Of a stretch of DNA of 14,241 bases, positions 7,492 through 14,241 are shown piece by piece. This DNA is from Oceanospirillaceae bacterium UBA2001. GTDB taxonomy: Bacteria; Pseudomonadota; Gammaproteobacteria; Pseudomonadales; Balneatricaceae. Under the pieces are notes generated by a model that had not been told where the DNA came from, ran no database searches, and was given only the letters and a program-made list of their open reading frames with translations. The stretch lies in contig DDCR01000016.1 in assembly GCA_002335115.1 (NCBI GenBank), forward strand, positions 1-14,241. The letters are read 5' to 3'. The position numbers were made by a program, and so were the translations under genes. Position 1 is the stretch's first letter, and each line of letters starts with the position of its first letter.

Positions 7492-8919
7492 TTAACGTTC
7501 TTCTTGTTGCATTTTATCAAGCAAAGCGCGGGAGATTTGGCCAATGTCTCCTGCTCCTTGAGTTAACAAAAGATCACCCGCGTGCAGTATATTTTCTAAC
7601 ACTGGAGCAACAGCAGCGCCTCGCTCTACAAAAATTGGATCAACCAGTCCTCTTGACCGAATACTGCGACACAAACTGCGACCATCAGCACCGGTGATTG
7701 GTTCTTCACCTGCGGGATAAATGTCTAATAATATGAGCACGTCAACTCGGGATAAGACATCTACAAAATCCTCATATAAATCTCGCGTGCGTGAATAACG
7801 ATGGGGCTGGTATACCATCACCAAACGACGGTCTGGCCAACCTGCTCGGATGGCATCAATGGTTGCTGATACTTCACGAGGATGGTGTCCATAATCATCA
7901 ACCAGAGTGGCAGTGCCGTCTTTAGCGGGGTAATCACCCAACACTTGAAAACGGCGACCCACACCAGAGAAATGATTTAAGCCAGTTACAATATGTTCAT
8001 CTGCGACCTCCAGATCAGTCGCCACTGCAATAGCTGCTAGCGCATTTTGAACATTATGCCTGCCCGGCATGTTGAGTGCGATAGCAAGATCTGCATGGCC
8101 TTGCCTGCACACAGTGAACGAAGTCACCATACCTTCTTGTTCAAGATTAACGGCCTTGATATCAGCATTGTCATCAAAACCATAGGTCATCAATGGTCGA
8201 CTCACTTGAGGTAATATTTCCCATACTACTGGGTCATCAACACAAACAATGGCAAGTCCATAAAAGGGTAAATTATGCAAAAATTCCACAAAGGTTTTCT
8301 TTAAACGATTAAAATCGCCTTCGTAGGTGGACATGTGGTCGGCATCAATATTGGTGACAATAGACGTTAACGGCTGCAAATGTAAAAACGAAGCATCGCT
8401 TTCATCTGCTTCAGCAACTAAATAGGCACTCGCTCCAAGCTTAGCATTAGTTCCAGAACTCGTTAGTTTTCCGCCAATTACAAACGTAGGGTCTAGCCCA
8501 CCAGCCGCCAAAATGGAAGCCACTAACGACGTTGTCGTCGTTTTTCCATGAGTACCTGCAACCGCAATTCCATGGCGATAACGCATTAACTCAGCTAACA
8601 TTTGCGCCCTTTGTACCACTGGAATACGATGCGCCCGTGCCGCCAATAGTTCTGGGTTTTCATCTGCGACCGCAGTGGACACAACGACCACATGAGCTCC
8701 GCGAACATGAGCCTCTTGGTGACCTATAAAAATTTGCGCACCATGGCTTGCTAAGCGCTGGGTCACTGGGCTGACTTTGATGTCAGAACCACTTATTTCA
8801 TAGCCCTGATTAAGTAACACCTCAGCAATACCGCACATGCCTACGCCGCCAATACCCACAAAATGAATACGCTTGATGCGCCTCATTTCTGGGATAGTAT
8901 ATTGATTTGGTGGAATCAT
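7492..8919 (-). CDS. murC: UDP-N-acetylmuramate--L-alanine ligase MurC
   Basis: MurC uses ATP to add L-alanine to UDP-MurNAc, the first step of stem-peptide assembly in the cytoplasm. I choose the ATG at 8919, one base after the murG stop, giving 475 residues and the start [20 protein letters not shown]. An in-frame TTG at 8934 lies inside murG and adds five non-conserved residues. Visible are the Rossmann loop [12 protein letters not shown] (19-30), the ATP loop GTHGKTTTT (122-130), [14 protein letters not shown] (170-183), [11 protein letters not shown] (189-199), [11 protein letters not shown], the VDDYGHHP motif and the C-terminal-domain motif [12 protein letters not shown]. The length fits the family (E. 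coli 491, with a longer tail). The Shine-Dalgarno match is poor, which suggests coupled translation with murG. Confidence 0.97.
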   Translation of the reverse strand: MIPPNQYTIPEMRRIKRIHFVGIGGVGMCGIAEVLLNQGYEISGSDIKVSPVTQRLASHGAQIFIGHQEAHVRGAHVVVVSTAVADENPELLAARAHRIPVVQRAQMLAELMRYRHGIAVAGTHGKTTTTSLVASILAAGGLDPTFVIGGKLTSSGTNAKLGASAYLVAEADESDASFLHLQPLTSIVTNIDADHMSTYEGDFNRLKKTFVEFLHNLPFYGLAIVCVDDPVVWEILPQVSRPLMTYGFDDNADIKAVNLEQEGMVTSFTVCRQGHADLAIALNMPGRHNVQNALAAIAVATDLEVADEHIVTGLNHFSGVGRRFQVLGDYPAKDGTATLVDDYGHHPREVSATIDAIRAGWPDRRLVMVYQPHRYSRTRDLYEDFVDVLSRVDVLILLDIYPAGEEPITGADGRSLCRSIRSRGLVDPIFVERGAAVAPVLENILHAGDLLLTQGAGDIGQISRALLDKMQQEER

Positions 8920-8920
8920 T

Positions 8921-10000
8921 TTAACCACGAGCAATCTCCATGCAGTGTTGAGCCACTTTGTCAGCAGCTTGGGGAGCGGCGCATGTTAGCGCGGCTGCAG
9001 CCATCTGAACCAGCTTTAACGGATGGCTCTGTAGAGCCCTAATGTTTTGACTAAGAGTGAGGGCTGATAGTTGAGTTTGTGGCATTAATATAGCTGCATC
9101 AGCTCGCACTAAAATATTAGCATTTGCCGTTTGATGATCATCTACAGCATAGGGGTAAGGCACTAATATCGACCCCATACCAGCGCCAGCTAATTCACTT
9201 ATTGTCAAAGCTCCTGCCCGACAAATGACTAAGTCAGCCCAAGCATAGGCGCGTCCCATATCATCAATATAGGCATCTACTTGCGCCACAACTTTAAGTT
9301 TACTGTAAATGTCCTGAGTCTCTCGCTGGTACTTAGTCCCTGTTTGATGCCACAATTCTGGGCGCTCATTCGGTGACAATAACGCCATCGCTTCTGGCAC
9401 CACTTGATTTAGTGCAAGGGCACCCAGACTGCCCCCTACAATTAGTATTCTGAGCCCTAAATGTTCTGACTTCTTTGCTATAATATTGGGTCGTAAAGGG
9501 TTGCCCACAGTAATGGCATGGCCTTTTGCAAAACTACCAGAAAAAGCTTGCAAGGTAACATTCGCCAGAGGGCGTAATAATCGATTGGTCAGTCCAGGAA
9601 TAGCATTTTGCTCATGTAAGATAAGCGGAACACCCATCAACTTGGCCGCCAATCCTCCTGGACCTGCTACGAAGCCACCCATACCCAGAACACAGTGCGG
9701 CTTAAATTGGTATATCACCTTCATCGATTGTAATAACGACTTAAATAAACGCCATGGGGCGAGTAATAATGACCACTTACTTTTACCCCTTAAACCGACC
9801 ACATCCACACAATGTAATCGTAAGCCTGCATCTGGAACCAACCGCGTTTCAATGCCTTTACCCGTGCCTAACCACTCAACTTTCCAATCATGTTGTTGCA
9901 GCATAGCAGCCGTGGTTAGAGCTGGATAAACATGGCCACCCGTCCCTGCCGCCATAATCAGAATTCGTTTTCCATGGGCTTGAGCATTAGACCTTGTCAT
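8921..10000 (-). CDS. murG: Undecaprenyl-PP-MurNAc-pentapeptide GlcNAc transferase MurG
   Basis: MurG is a peripheral GT-B glycosyltransferase on the inner face of the membrane that adds GlcNAc from UDP-GlcNAc to lipid I, giving lipid II. I place the start at the ATG at 10000 (359 residues) because AGGA lies eight bases upstream and the product, [19 protein letters not shown], fits the family length (E. coli 355). In-frame ATG 10024 and TTG 10033 lack a ribosome site. Visible are the N-domain loop GTGGHVYP (19-26), [14 protein letters not shown] (106-119), [11 protein letters not shown] (129-139), GNPLR, the C-domain loop GGSLGA (189-194), [11 protein letters not shown] (260-270) and DDHQTANA (287-294). 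The GGSLGA variant of GGSQGA also occurs in pseudomonads. It overlaps ftsW by 14 bp. Confidence 0.97.
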   Translation of the reverse strand: MTRSNAQAHGKRILIMAAGTGGHVYPALTTAAMLQQHDWKVEWLGTGKGIETRLVPDAGLRLHCVDVVGLRGKSKWSLLLAPWRLFKSLLQSMKVIYQFKPHCVLGMGGFVAGPGGLAAKLMGVPLILHEQNAIPGLTNRLLRPLANVTLQAFSGSFAKGHAITVGNPLRPNIIAKKSEHLGLRILIVGGSLGALALNQVVPEAMALLSPNERPELWHQTGTKYQRETQDIYSKLKVVAQVDAYIDDMGRAYAWADLVICRAGALTISELAGAGMGSILVPYPYAVDDHQTANANILVRADAAILMPQTQLSALTLSQNIRALQSHPLKLVQMAAAALTCAAPQAADKVAQHCMEIARG

Positions 10001-11276
10001 GACGCCAATCCTGTTTTTTATCATCGTCAACAAACCATTGGTCTACATCATCAAGCCCGGGGGTGACGTCTGTATTCAAGGTATCCAAGGTCTTGTGACG
10101 AAGGTCCAAATGAACATCATTTTCGGCTTTCAAGGTGCCATAAGTCACACTATTTTCAAGAGATATGCGTAATAAAATCCCCAAGCTAGCAGCACACGCC
10201 AACATGCTACTCCCACCATAACTCACAAAAGGTAAGGTTAAACCTTTGGTAGGCAGCAAGCCTAAATTTACACCAATATTAATGATGGCTTGAGCTGCAA
10301 TTAAGAGTACTAACCCATAGGCTAGGTAGGCTGAAAATAGGCGTCCTGAGCGTTCGGCTTTTTGACCCACATTTAAACCCCGCAAGATAAACACGCCATA
10401 CAAAGCCACGACCACCATGGCTCCAAAAGCACCCCACTCTTCAGCCAATACAGAATAAACAAAATCAGTATGGGCCTCGGGTAAGTAAAATAGCTTTTGC
10501 ATACTCTGACCCAGCCCTTCTCCGAACCAACCTCCCCGGCCAAACGCAATTTGAGCCTGAGTTAATTGATAGCCAGTGCCAAATGGATCTGCCCATGGGT
10601 CTAAATAAGATATCAACCTTTTATAACGATATTCAGCAGCTAAAATCGTGGTCGTTCCAAAGCCGACTGTCGCCAGCAGTACGATTGAAATATGACGTTT
10701 ACGCATACCTCCTAAAAAAAACATTCCCAAAACAGCACCCATCATGACCACCACCGCACCAAAGTCTGGTTCTAACAAAAACAGTACGATAAAGGCACCT
10801 AAAACCACTAAAGATTTTAAAAATCCAGAAAAATTATTTCGCACTTCTTCTTGTTGGCGCACTAAATAACCTGCCATGAAAACAACAACAGCAACTTTGG
10901 CAAACTCTGAGGGCTGCAAACTTAATGGGCCAATAGGAATCCAACGGGTACTTCCGTTGACGGTTCTTCCTAAACCTGGAATTAATACGGCGACCAACAG
11001 TAGCAAAGCAATCAACAATAGATATGGACTTTGTTTCTGCCACACATGGACGGGCGTTATCAAACAAACCAAAAGTGTAATACTGCCCAAAAACATGAAT
11101 AAAAGCTGACGCTTACTTTGGTAAAAAGGATCGTTAAACTGAACAGCGACCACATCCATGGATGCAGACGTAATCATAATATAACCAATAAGTGCCAATG
11201 CTAGCGCGGGTAAAAATAAAGCCAAATCTAGCCGCTGGGCAGTGACTGCCTGCCACTGCTGAACTAAAGCCATCAT
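9987..11276 (-). CDS. ftsW: Septal peptidoglycan glycosyltransferase FtsW (SEDS family)
   Basis: FtsW polymerises lipid II at the septum together with the transpeptidase FtsI. The 429-residue protein has about ten hydrophobic membrane segments between residues 18 and 372. Family motifs are NGSTRWIPIGPLSLQPSE (107-124), LLEPDFGA (167-174), YQLTQAQIAFGRGGWFGEGLG (236-256), KLFYLPEAHTDFVYSVLAEE (261-280, with D271 at the catalytic aspartate) and GLLPTKGLTLPFVSYGGSS (339-357). The ATG at 11276 overlaps the murD stop as ATGA and has GAGGG seven bases upstream; a second ATG follows directly. Unusually, the cytoplasmic C-terminus (384-429) is strongly acidic, with 12 Asp and 1 Glu in 46 residues. 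The end of this tail carries the ribosome site of murG. Confidence 0.97.
   Translation of the reverse strand: MMALVQQWQAVTAQRLDLALFLPALALALIGYIMITSASMDVVAVQFNDPFYQSKRQLLFMFLGSITLLVCLITPVHVWQKQSPYLLLIALLLLVAVLIPGLGRTVNGSTRWIPIGPLSLQPSEFAKVAVVVFMAGYLVRQQEEVRNNFSGFLKSLVVLGAFIVLFLLEPDFGAVVVMMGAVLGMFFLGGMRKRHISIVLLATVGFGTTTILAAEYRYKRLISYLDPWADPFGTGYQLTQAQIAFGRGGWFGEGLGQSMQKLFYLPEAHTDFVYSVLAEEWGAFGAMVVVALYGVFILRGLNVGQKAERSGRLFSAYLAYGLVLLIAAQAIINIGVNLGLLPTKGLTLPFVSYGGSSMLACAASLGILLRISLENSVTYGTLKAENDVHLDLRHKTLDTLNTDVTPGLDDVDQWFVDDDKKQDWRHDKV
10009..10012 (-). promoter_or_regulatory. murG ribosome binding site inside ftsW
   Basis: AGGA on the minus strand, eight bases before the ATG at 10000 and within the last codons of ftsW. 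It is the only convincing ribosome site near the possible murG starts, and it decides in favour of the 359-residue product over the in-frame ATG at 10024 or TTG at 10033. Confidence 0.6.
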
Positions 11277-12628
11277 GCTAAAGCCCTCACTAGTGCCGAA
11301 AAGTGATCACCTCTTGCCTCAAAATTTGCATAGGCATCAAAACTAGCGCAGGCTGGCGACAACAAAACCAAATCTCCACTAACCGCTTGAGCGTGAGCTA
11401 TGGATACGGCTGATTGCATGTCTTGTGCGTGAATGCACCTCACTTTGCCAACTAATGCCATTTCGATATCGTTGGCATCTCGACCAATCAACACCACTTG
11501 CTTGCCATAACGAGAGAGGGGGGCAACCAGTTCAGAGAAATCAGCACCCTTACCTAGGCCTCCGGCGATGAGCATGATTTTACCAGTCAGGGCTGGGCCG
11601 AGACCTTCAAGTGCGGCGACAGTGGCGCCAATATTGGTACCCTTTGAATCATTAATGTAGGCGACCCCATCGATATCAGCCACCCACTCACATCGGTGAG
11701 ATAAACCGGTAAAAACCGTTAACGTTTTGGTCATGGCCTCCATTGGCAATCCTACTGCTTGGCCCAGGGCGAGTGCAGCCAATGCATTAGCCACATTATG
11801 TCGCCCAAACATAGCCAATTTGTTGACTGCCAGAATAGGTTTCAAGCCCTGCACCATCCATGGGGTACCTGCCTCTTCTCTTAGGCCAAATTGACCAACG
11901 TCAGGATCACCTAAACTAAAACTTTTTTGAGTTACAGTGCCTGGGACTAGTGGATTAGTCAGGGGGTCATCTCCATTGATCACCACAGCTTTGCAGCCTT
12001 GAAATATGCGATGTTTAGCTTGATGATAGGACATTAGATTATCATATCTGTCCATATGATCAGGGCTCACATTAAGTACGCAAGCCACCGAAGCACCCAA
12101 ACCGGAGGTAGATTCTAATTGGAAGCTGGACAACTCCATGACGTATAAATCAACATTGTCAGCTAACAACGATACTGATGGCTCACCAAGGTTGCCGCCA
12201 ACGGCAACATTTAAACCCGCAGTTTTAGCCATTTGCCCCACTAAACTGGTGACCGTACTTTTGGCATTGGAGCCAGTAATTGCGACGATTGGTACGTTTG
12301 CTAAACGCGCAGCTTCAGCAAAAATATCAACATCACTGCGTATTGGAACCCCAGCTCTTGCCGCCGCGACTAACGCAGGTTCTTGCATTGATACGCCAGG
12401 ACTTAAAATAATTTGATCTGCGTTGACACATAAATCATAAGGGAAATCACCTATATGAATAGGAGTCTCTGGCTGTTCTAAAGTTAGCTGATCAAAAAAG
12501 GGTGGGTGTTGCCGAGAATCAGCAACTTGAAATCGTTCCCCTTGAAGCGCCAAATACTGGGCGCACGCGAACCCAGTTTTTCCCAAACCGATGATTAGAC
12601 TGAAGCGGTCACTGACGATCAACGACAT
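11273..12628 (-). CDS. murD: UDP-N-acetylmuramoyl-L-alanine--D-glutamate ligase MurD
   Basis: MurD adds D-glutamate to UDP-MurNAc-L-Ala in the cytoplasm. The 451-residue protein (E. coli 438) starts MSLIVSDRFSLIIGLGKTG, close to the Pseudomonas N-terminus. Motifs in order are the UDP-binding loop GLGKTG (14-19), SPGVS (76-80), the ATP loop ITGSNAKSTVT (117-127), GGNLGEP (144-150), ELSSFQLE (165-172), NVSPDHMDRY (186-195), GRHNVANALAALALG (275-289), NDSKGTN (326-332) and SPACASFD (424-431). The P-loop has Ala where enterics have Gly (GSNGKST); pseudomonad MurD proteins share this, so it is a lineage trait. GAGGG lies ten bases before the ATG and the sequence TAAGG abuts it. A 59-bp gap separates it from mraY, the only real gap in the biosynthetic half of the cluster. 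Confidence 0.97.
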   Translation of the reverse strand: MSLIVSDRFSLIIGLGKTGFACAQYLALQGERFQVADSRQHPPFFDQLTLEQPETPIHIGDFPYDLCVNADQIILSPGVSMQEPALVAAARAGVPIRSDVDIFAEAARLANVPIVAITGSNAKSTVTSLVGQMAKTAGLNVAVGGNLGEPSVSLLADNVDLYVMELSSFQLESTSGLGASVACVLNVSPDHMDRYDNLMSYHQAKHRIFQGCKAVVINGDDPLTNPLVPGTVTQKSFSLGDPDVGQFGLREEAGTPWMVQGLKPILAVNKLAMFGRHNVANALAALALGQAVGLPMEAMTKTLTVFTGLSHRCEWVADIDGVAYINDSKGTNIGATVAALEGLGPALTGKIMLIAGGLGKGADFSELVAPLSRYGKQVVLIGRDANDIEMALVGKVRCIHAQDMQSAVSIAHAQAVSGDLVLLSPACASFDAYANFEARGDHFSALVRALA

Positions 12629-12687
12629 CCTTAGCTAGCCCTCTTGGTATTCAATGTGTTTAATCATGGATCTTACTTTCTCTTTAA
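12629..12687 (-). other. mraY-murD spacer with a 10-codon mini-frame
   Basis: The 59-bp spacer holds an ATG at 12667 opening a ten-codon frame (MIKHIEYQEG) that ends in TAG at 12635, six bases before the murD ATG. The GAGGG ribosome site of murD lies inside this frame. It could help couple murD translation to mraY, but a frame this short is easily produced by chance. No promoter or terminator is evident. Confidence 0.3.
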
Positions 12688-13770
12688 TTAACGGAGCTTG
12701 AGGGTGGCTAAACCAATCAAAACCAACACCACGGTGATAATCCAAAAACGTACAATAATGCGTGGTTCTGGCCAACCTTTGAGTTCAAAATGATGATGTA
12801 TGGGCGCCATGCGGAAAATTCGCTTGCCTGTCAATTTAAAAGAGGCAACTTGCAAGATGACTGAAACAGTTTCCATGACGAATACCCCCCCCATAATCAA
12901 CAGCACCAGTTCCTGCCGGACAATCACTGCCACCACTCCCAAAGCAGCACCTAAGGAAAGCGCTCCCACGTCGCCCATAAATACTTGAGCTGGGTAAGTG
13001 TTGAACCATAAAAACCCCATACCAGCTCCCACGATGGCTGCACAAAATATGACCAACTCTCCTGCCCCCCTGATGTATGGAATATTGAGATAAGCAGAAA
13101 AAACTGAATTGCCTGTTAGATAAGCAAACACGGCTAAGGCACCGGCGATGAGTACAGTGGGTAATATGGCAAGACCGTCCAAACCATCGGTTAAATTAAC
13201 CGCGTTTGACGTGCCGACGATGACAAAATAGGTGAGCAAAATATACATCACCCCAATGTTAATACCGACCGATTTAAAAAATGGAACAATAAGTTCTAAT
13301 TCTTGAGGTGTTTGAGCACTGTAGTACAAGAACAAAGCCGCACCTAGTCCTCCTACTGACTGCCAGAAATATTTCCACTTTGCCACTAAACCGCGAGAGT
13401 TTTTTTCTACCACCTTGCGGTAATCATCGACCCAACCAATGGCACCAAACACCGCAGTGACAGCAATAGTGACCCAGATATAACGATTGGTTAAGTCGCC
13501 CCACAATAAAGCACTGATGAGAATAGCCACTAATATAAGCGCTCCACCCATAGTTGGTGTGCCTTCCTTAACCAAATGACTTTTGGGACCATCTTGCCGG
13601 ATCGACTGGCCAATTTGCTTAGCTTTTAAGCGTTCAATCATATAGGGCCCAATAGCCATGGCAATAAACAAGGCAGTAAGGACACCCATGATGCCGCGCA
13701 TAGTGAGGTATTGAAAAACACCAAAGGCACTATAATACTGGGTTAAATATTCTGCTAACCATAACAACAT
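12688..13770 (-). CDS. mraY: Phospho-N-acetylmuramoyl-pentapeptide transferase MraY
   Basis: MraY is the integral membrane enzyme that transfers phospho-MurNAc-pentapeptide from UDP to undecaprenyl phosphate, forming lipid I. At 360 residues it equals the E. coli length and shows about ten hydrophobic segments. Catalytic motifs are VDDYRK with D115 and D116 (114-119), the [13 protein letters not shown] loop (189-201), FMGDVGA with D267 (264-270), and the [13 protein letters not shown] loop with its histidine cluster near 325-327. TPTMGG (71-76) is also conserved. The ATG at 13770 lies three bases after the murF stop, so translation is probably coupled. The protein is highly conserved, and nothing is missing or unusual. 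Confidence 0.98.
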   Translation of the reverse strand: MLLWLAEYLTQYYSAFGVFQYLTMRGIMGVLTALFIAMAIGPYMIERLKAKQIGQSIRQDGPKSHLVKEGTPTMGGALILVAILISALLWGDLTNRYIWVTIAVTAVFGAIGWVDDYRKVVEKNSRGLVAKWKYFWQSVGGLGAALFLYYSAQTPQELELIVPFFKSVGINIGVMYILLTYFVIVGTSNAVNLTDGLDGLAILPTVLIAGALAVFAYLTGNSVFSAYLNIPYIRGAGELVIFCAAIVGAGMGFLWFNTYPAQVFMGDVGALSLGAALGVVAVIVRQELVLLIMGGVFVMETVSVILQVASFKLTGKRIFRMAPIHHHFELKGWPEPRIIVRFWIITVVLVLIGLATLKLR

Positions 13771-13773
13771 GGG

Positions 13774-14241
13774 CTAGATTCCATCGCTAATTAATGTTTC
13801 TACAACTTGTTCCATTTGGCTGGATCGTGATCCTTTAACCAAACAACTCAAGTCAACTTTTGGCAGTTGCTCAAAGCAACTGGATAACTCTTGTTTATTG
13901 ACACAAATCTTGCCGTAATTGCCACCGGCTCGCAGATAACTATCCACTGCAGCAGCAGCCAACTCACCAAAGGCATAAAATTGCTCTATACCAGCGGCCG
14001 CAACTTGGGTGCCAATACGCTGATGCAACTGCAGTTCTTGTTGGCCTAGTTCTCCTAGATCACCAAGCATAAAACATCGCTGCCCTTGACACTGTTGTAA
14101 GACATCAATGGCCGCTTTTACAGAACCTAGGTTGGCATTATAGGTATCATCAATAACGCACCGGTTGTGACTCAATTGGTGGCTCACAAGGCGTCCTTGA
14201 TAAGGCCGTGCATGGACTAAGCCCTGAACAATTTGATCCAG
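13774..14241 (-). CDS. murF: UDP-MurNAc-tripeptide--D-Ala-D-Ala ligase MurF, C-terminal 155 residues (truncated by window edge)
   Basis: MurF adds the D-Ala-D-Ala dipeptide made by Ddl to the UDP-MurNAc-tripeptide. Only the C-terminal part is present. The frame is open from the window edge at 14241 and ends in TAG at 13774; a GTG at 14187 is internal and not a real start. Visible family motifs are GRLVSHQL, the DDTYNAN motif (31-37 of this fragment), a Rossmann-like strand and loop GDLGELG (60-66), and VKGSRSSQMEQVV (135-147) near the end, as in E. coli MurF (VKGSRSAAMEEVV). These belong to the third, C-terminal domain of Mur ligases. The stop lies three bases before the mraY ATG, which fits the conserved murF-mraY order. 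Confidence 0.95.
   Translation of the reverse strand: MDQIVQGLVHARPYQGRLVSHQLSHNRCVIDDTYNANLGSVKAAIDVLQQCQGQRCFMLGDLGELGQQELQLHQRIGTQVAAAGIEQFYAFGELAAAAVDSYLRAGGNYGKICVNKQELSSCFEQLPKVDLSCLVKGSRSSQMEQVVETLISDGI

Noticed and set aside
8920..8934. Upstream TTG start for murC
   Set aside because: The ATG one base after the murG stop gives the conserved N-terminus; the extra residues have no family match.
9486..9929. 147-codon plus-strand frame opposite murG
   Set aside because: Antisense shadow of a conserved gene, with no ribosome site or family resemblance.
12254..12274. MurD P-loop reading GSNAKST instead of GSNGKST as a damaged active site
   Set aside because: The same Ala is found in Pseudomonas MurD, so it is a lineage variant and not a defect.
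1..14241. A hidden mobile element, CRISPR array, tRNA or defence system
   Set aside because: Nearly all bases belong to conserved dcw, lpxC and secA genes in canonical order, and no direct-repeat arrays, transposase motifs or tRNA-like folds were seen.

Overview
All twelve genes in this window lie on the minus strand and form the distal two thirds of a division and cell wall (dcw) cluster, followed by lpxC and secA. In transcription order, right to left, they are murF (3' part only), mraY, murD, ftsW, murG, murC, ddl, ftsQ, ftsA, ftsZ, lpxC and secA (5' part only). This order, ending ftsQ-ftsA-ftsZ-lpxC-secA, is typical of Gammaproteobacteria. Several details point towards the Pseudomonas/Oceanospirillales side rather than the enterics: the MurD P-loop reads GSNAKST, FtsZ ends in YLDIPAFLRRQAD, and Ddl carries an N-terminal extension of about 20 residues. 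Base composition looks moderate by eye. No genus can be named from this alone.

Right part (about 7490-14241): murF, mraY, murD, ftsW, murG, murC and ddl make UDP-MurNAc-pentapeptide, pass it to undecaprenyl phosphate (lipid I), add GlcNAc (lipid II) and polymerise it at the septum. Most junctions are very tight: 3 bp murF-mraY, ATGA overlap murD-ftsW, 14-bp overlap ftsW-murG, 1 bp murG-murC, 0 bp murC-ddl. This indicates one translationally coupled operon. The exception is a 59-bp gap before murD.

Middle part (3147-6517): ftsQ overlaps ddl by ATGA. A 137-bp AT-rich gap follows before ftsA, then a 93-bp gap before ftsZ. These gaps are where internal promoters would most plausibly lie.

Left part (1-3100): lpxC (lipid A synthesis) has an extended -10 promoter just upstream and a strong intrinsic terminator 18 bases after its stop. 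secA (Sec translocase motor) follows after a 157-bp spacer with no recognisable secM. That spacer holds a 24-codon reading frame whose stop overlaps the secA start (TAATG) and which contains a small perfect hairpin. It is the least explained item here and the best candidate for something undescribed, but the evidence is modest.

I found no mobile element, CRISPR array, tRNA, rRNA, phage gene, frameshift or pseudogene. The genes are conserved housekeeping genes; most interest lies in the non-coding spacers and two protein C-termini.
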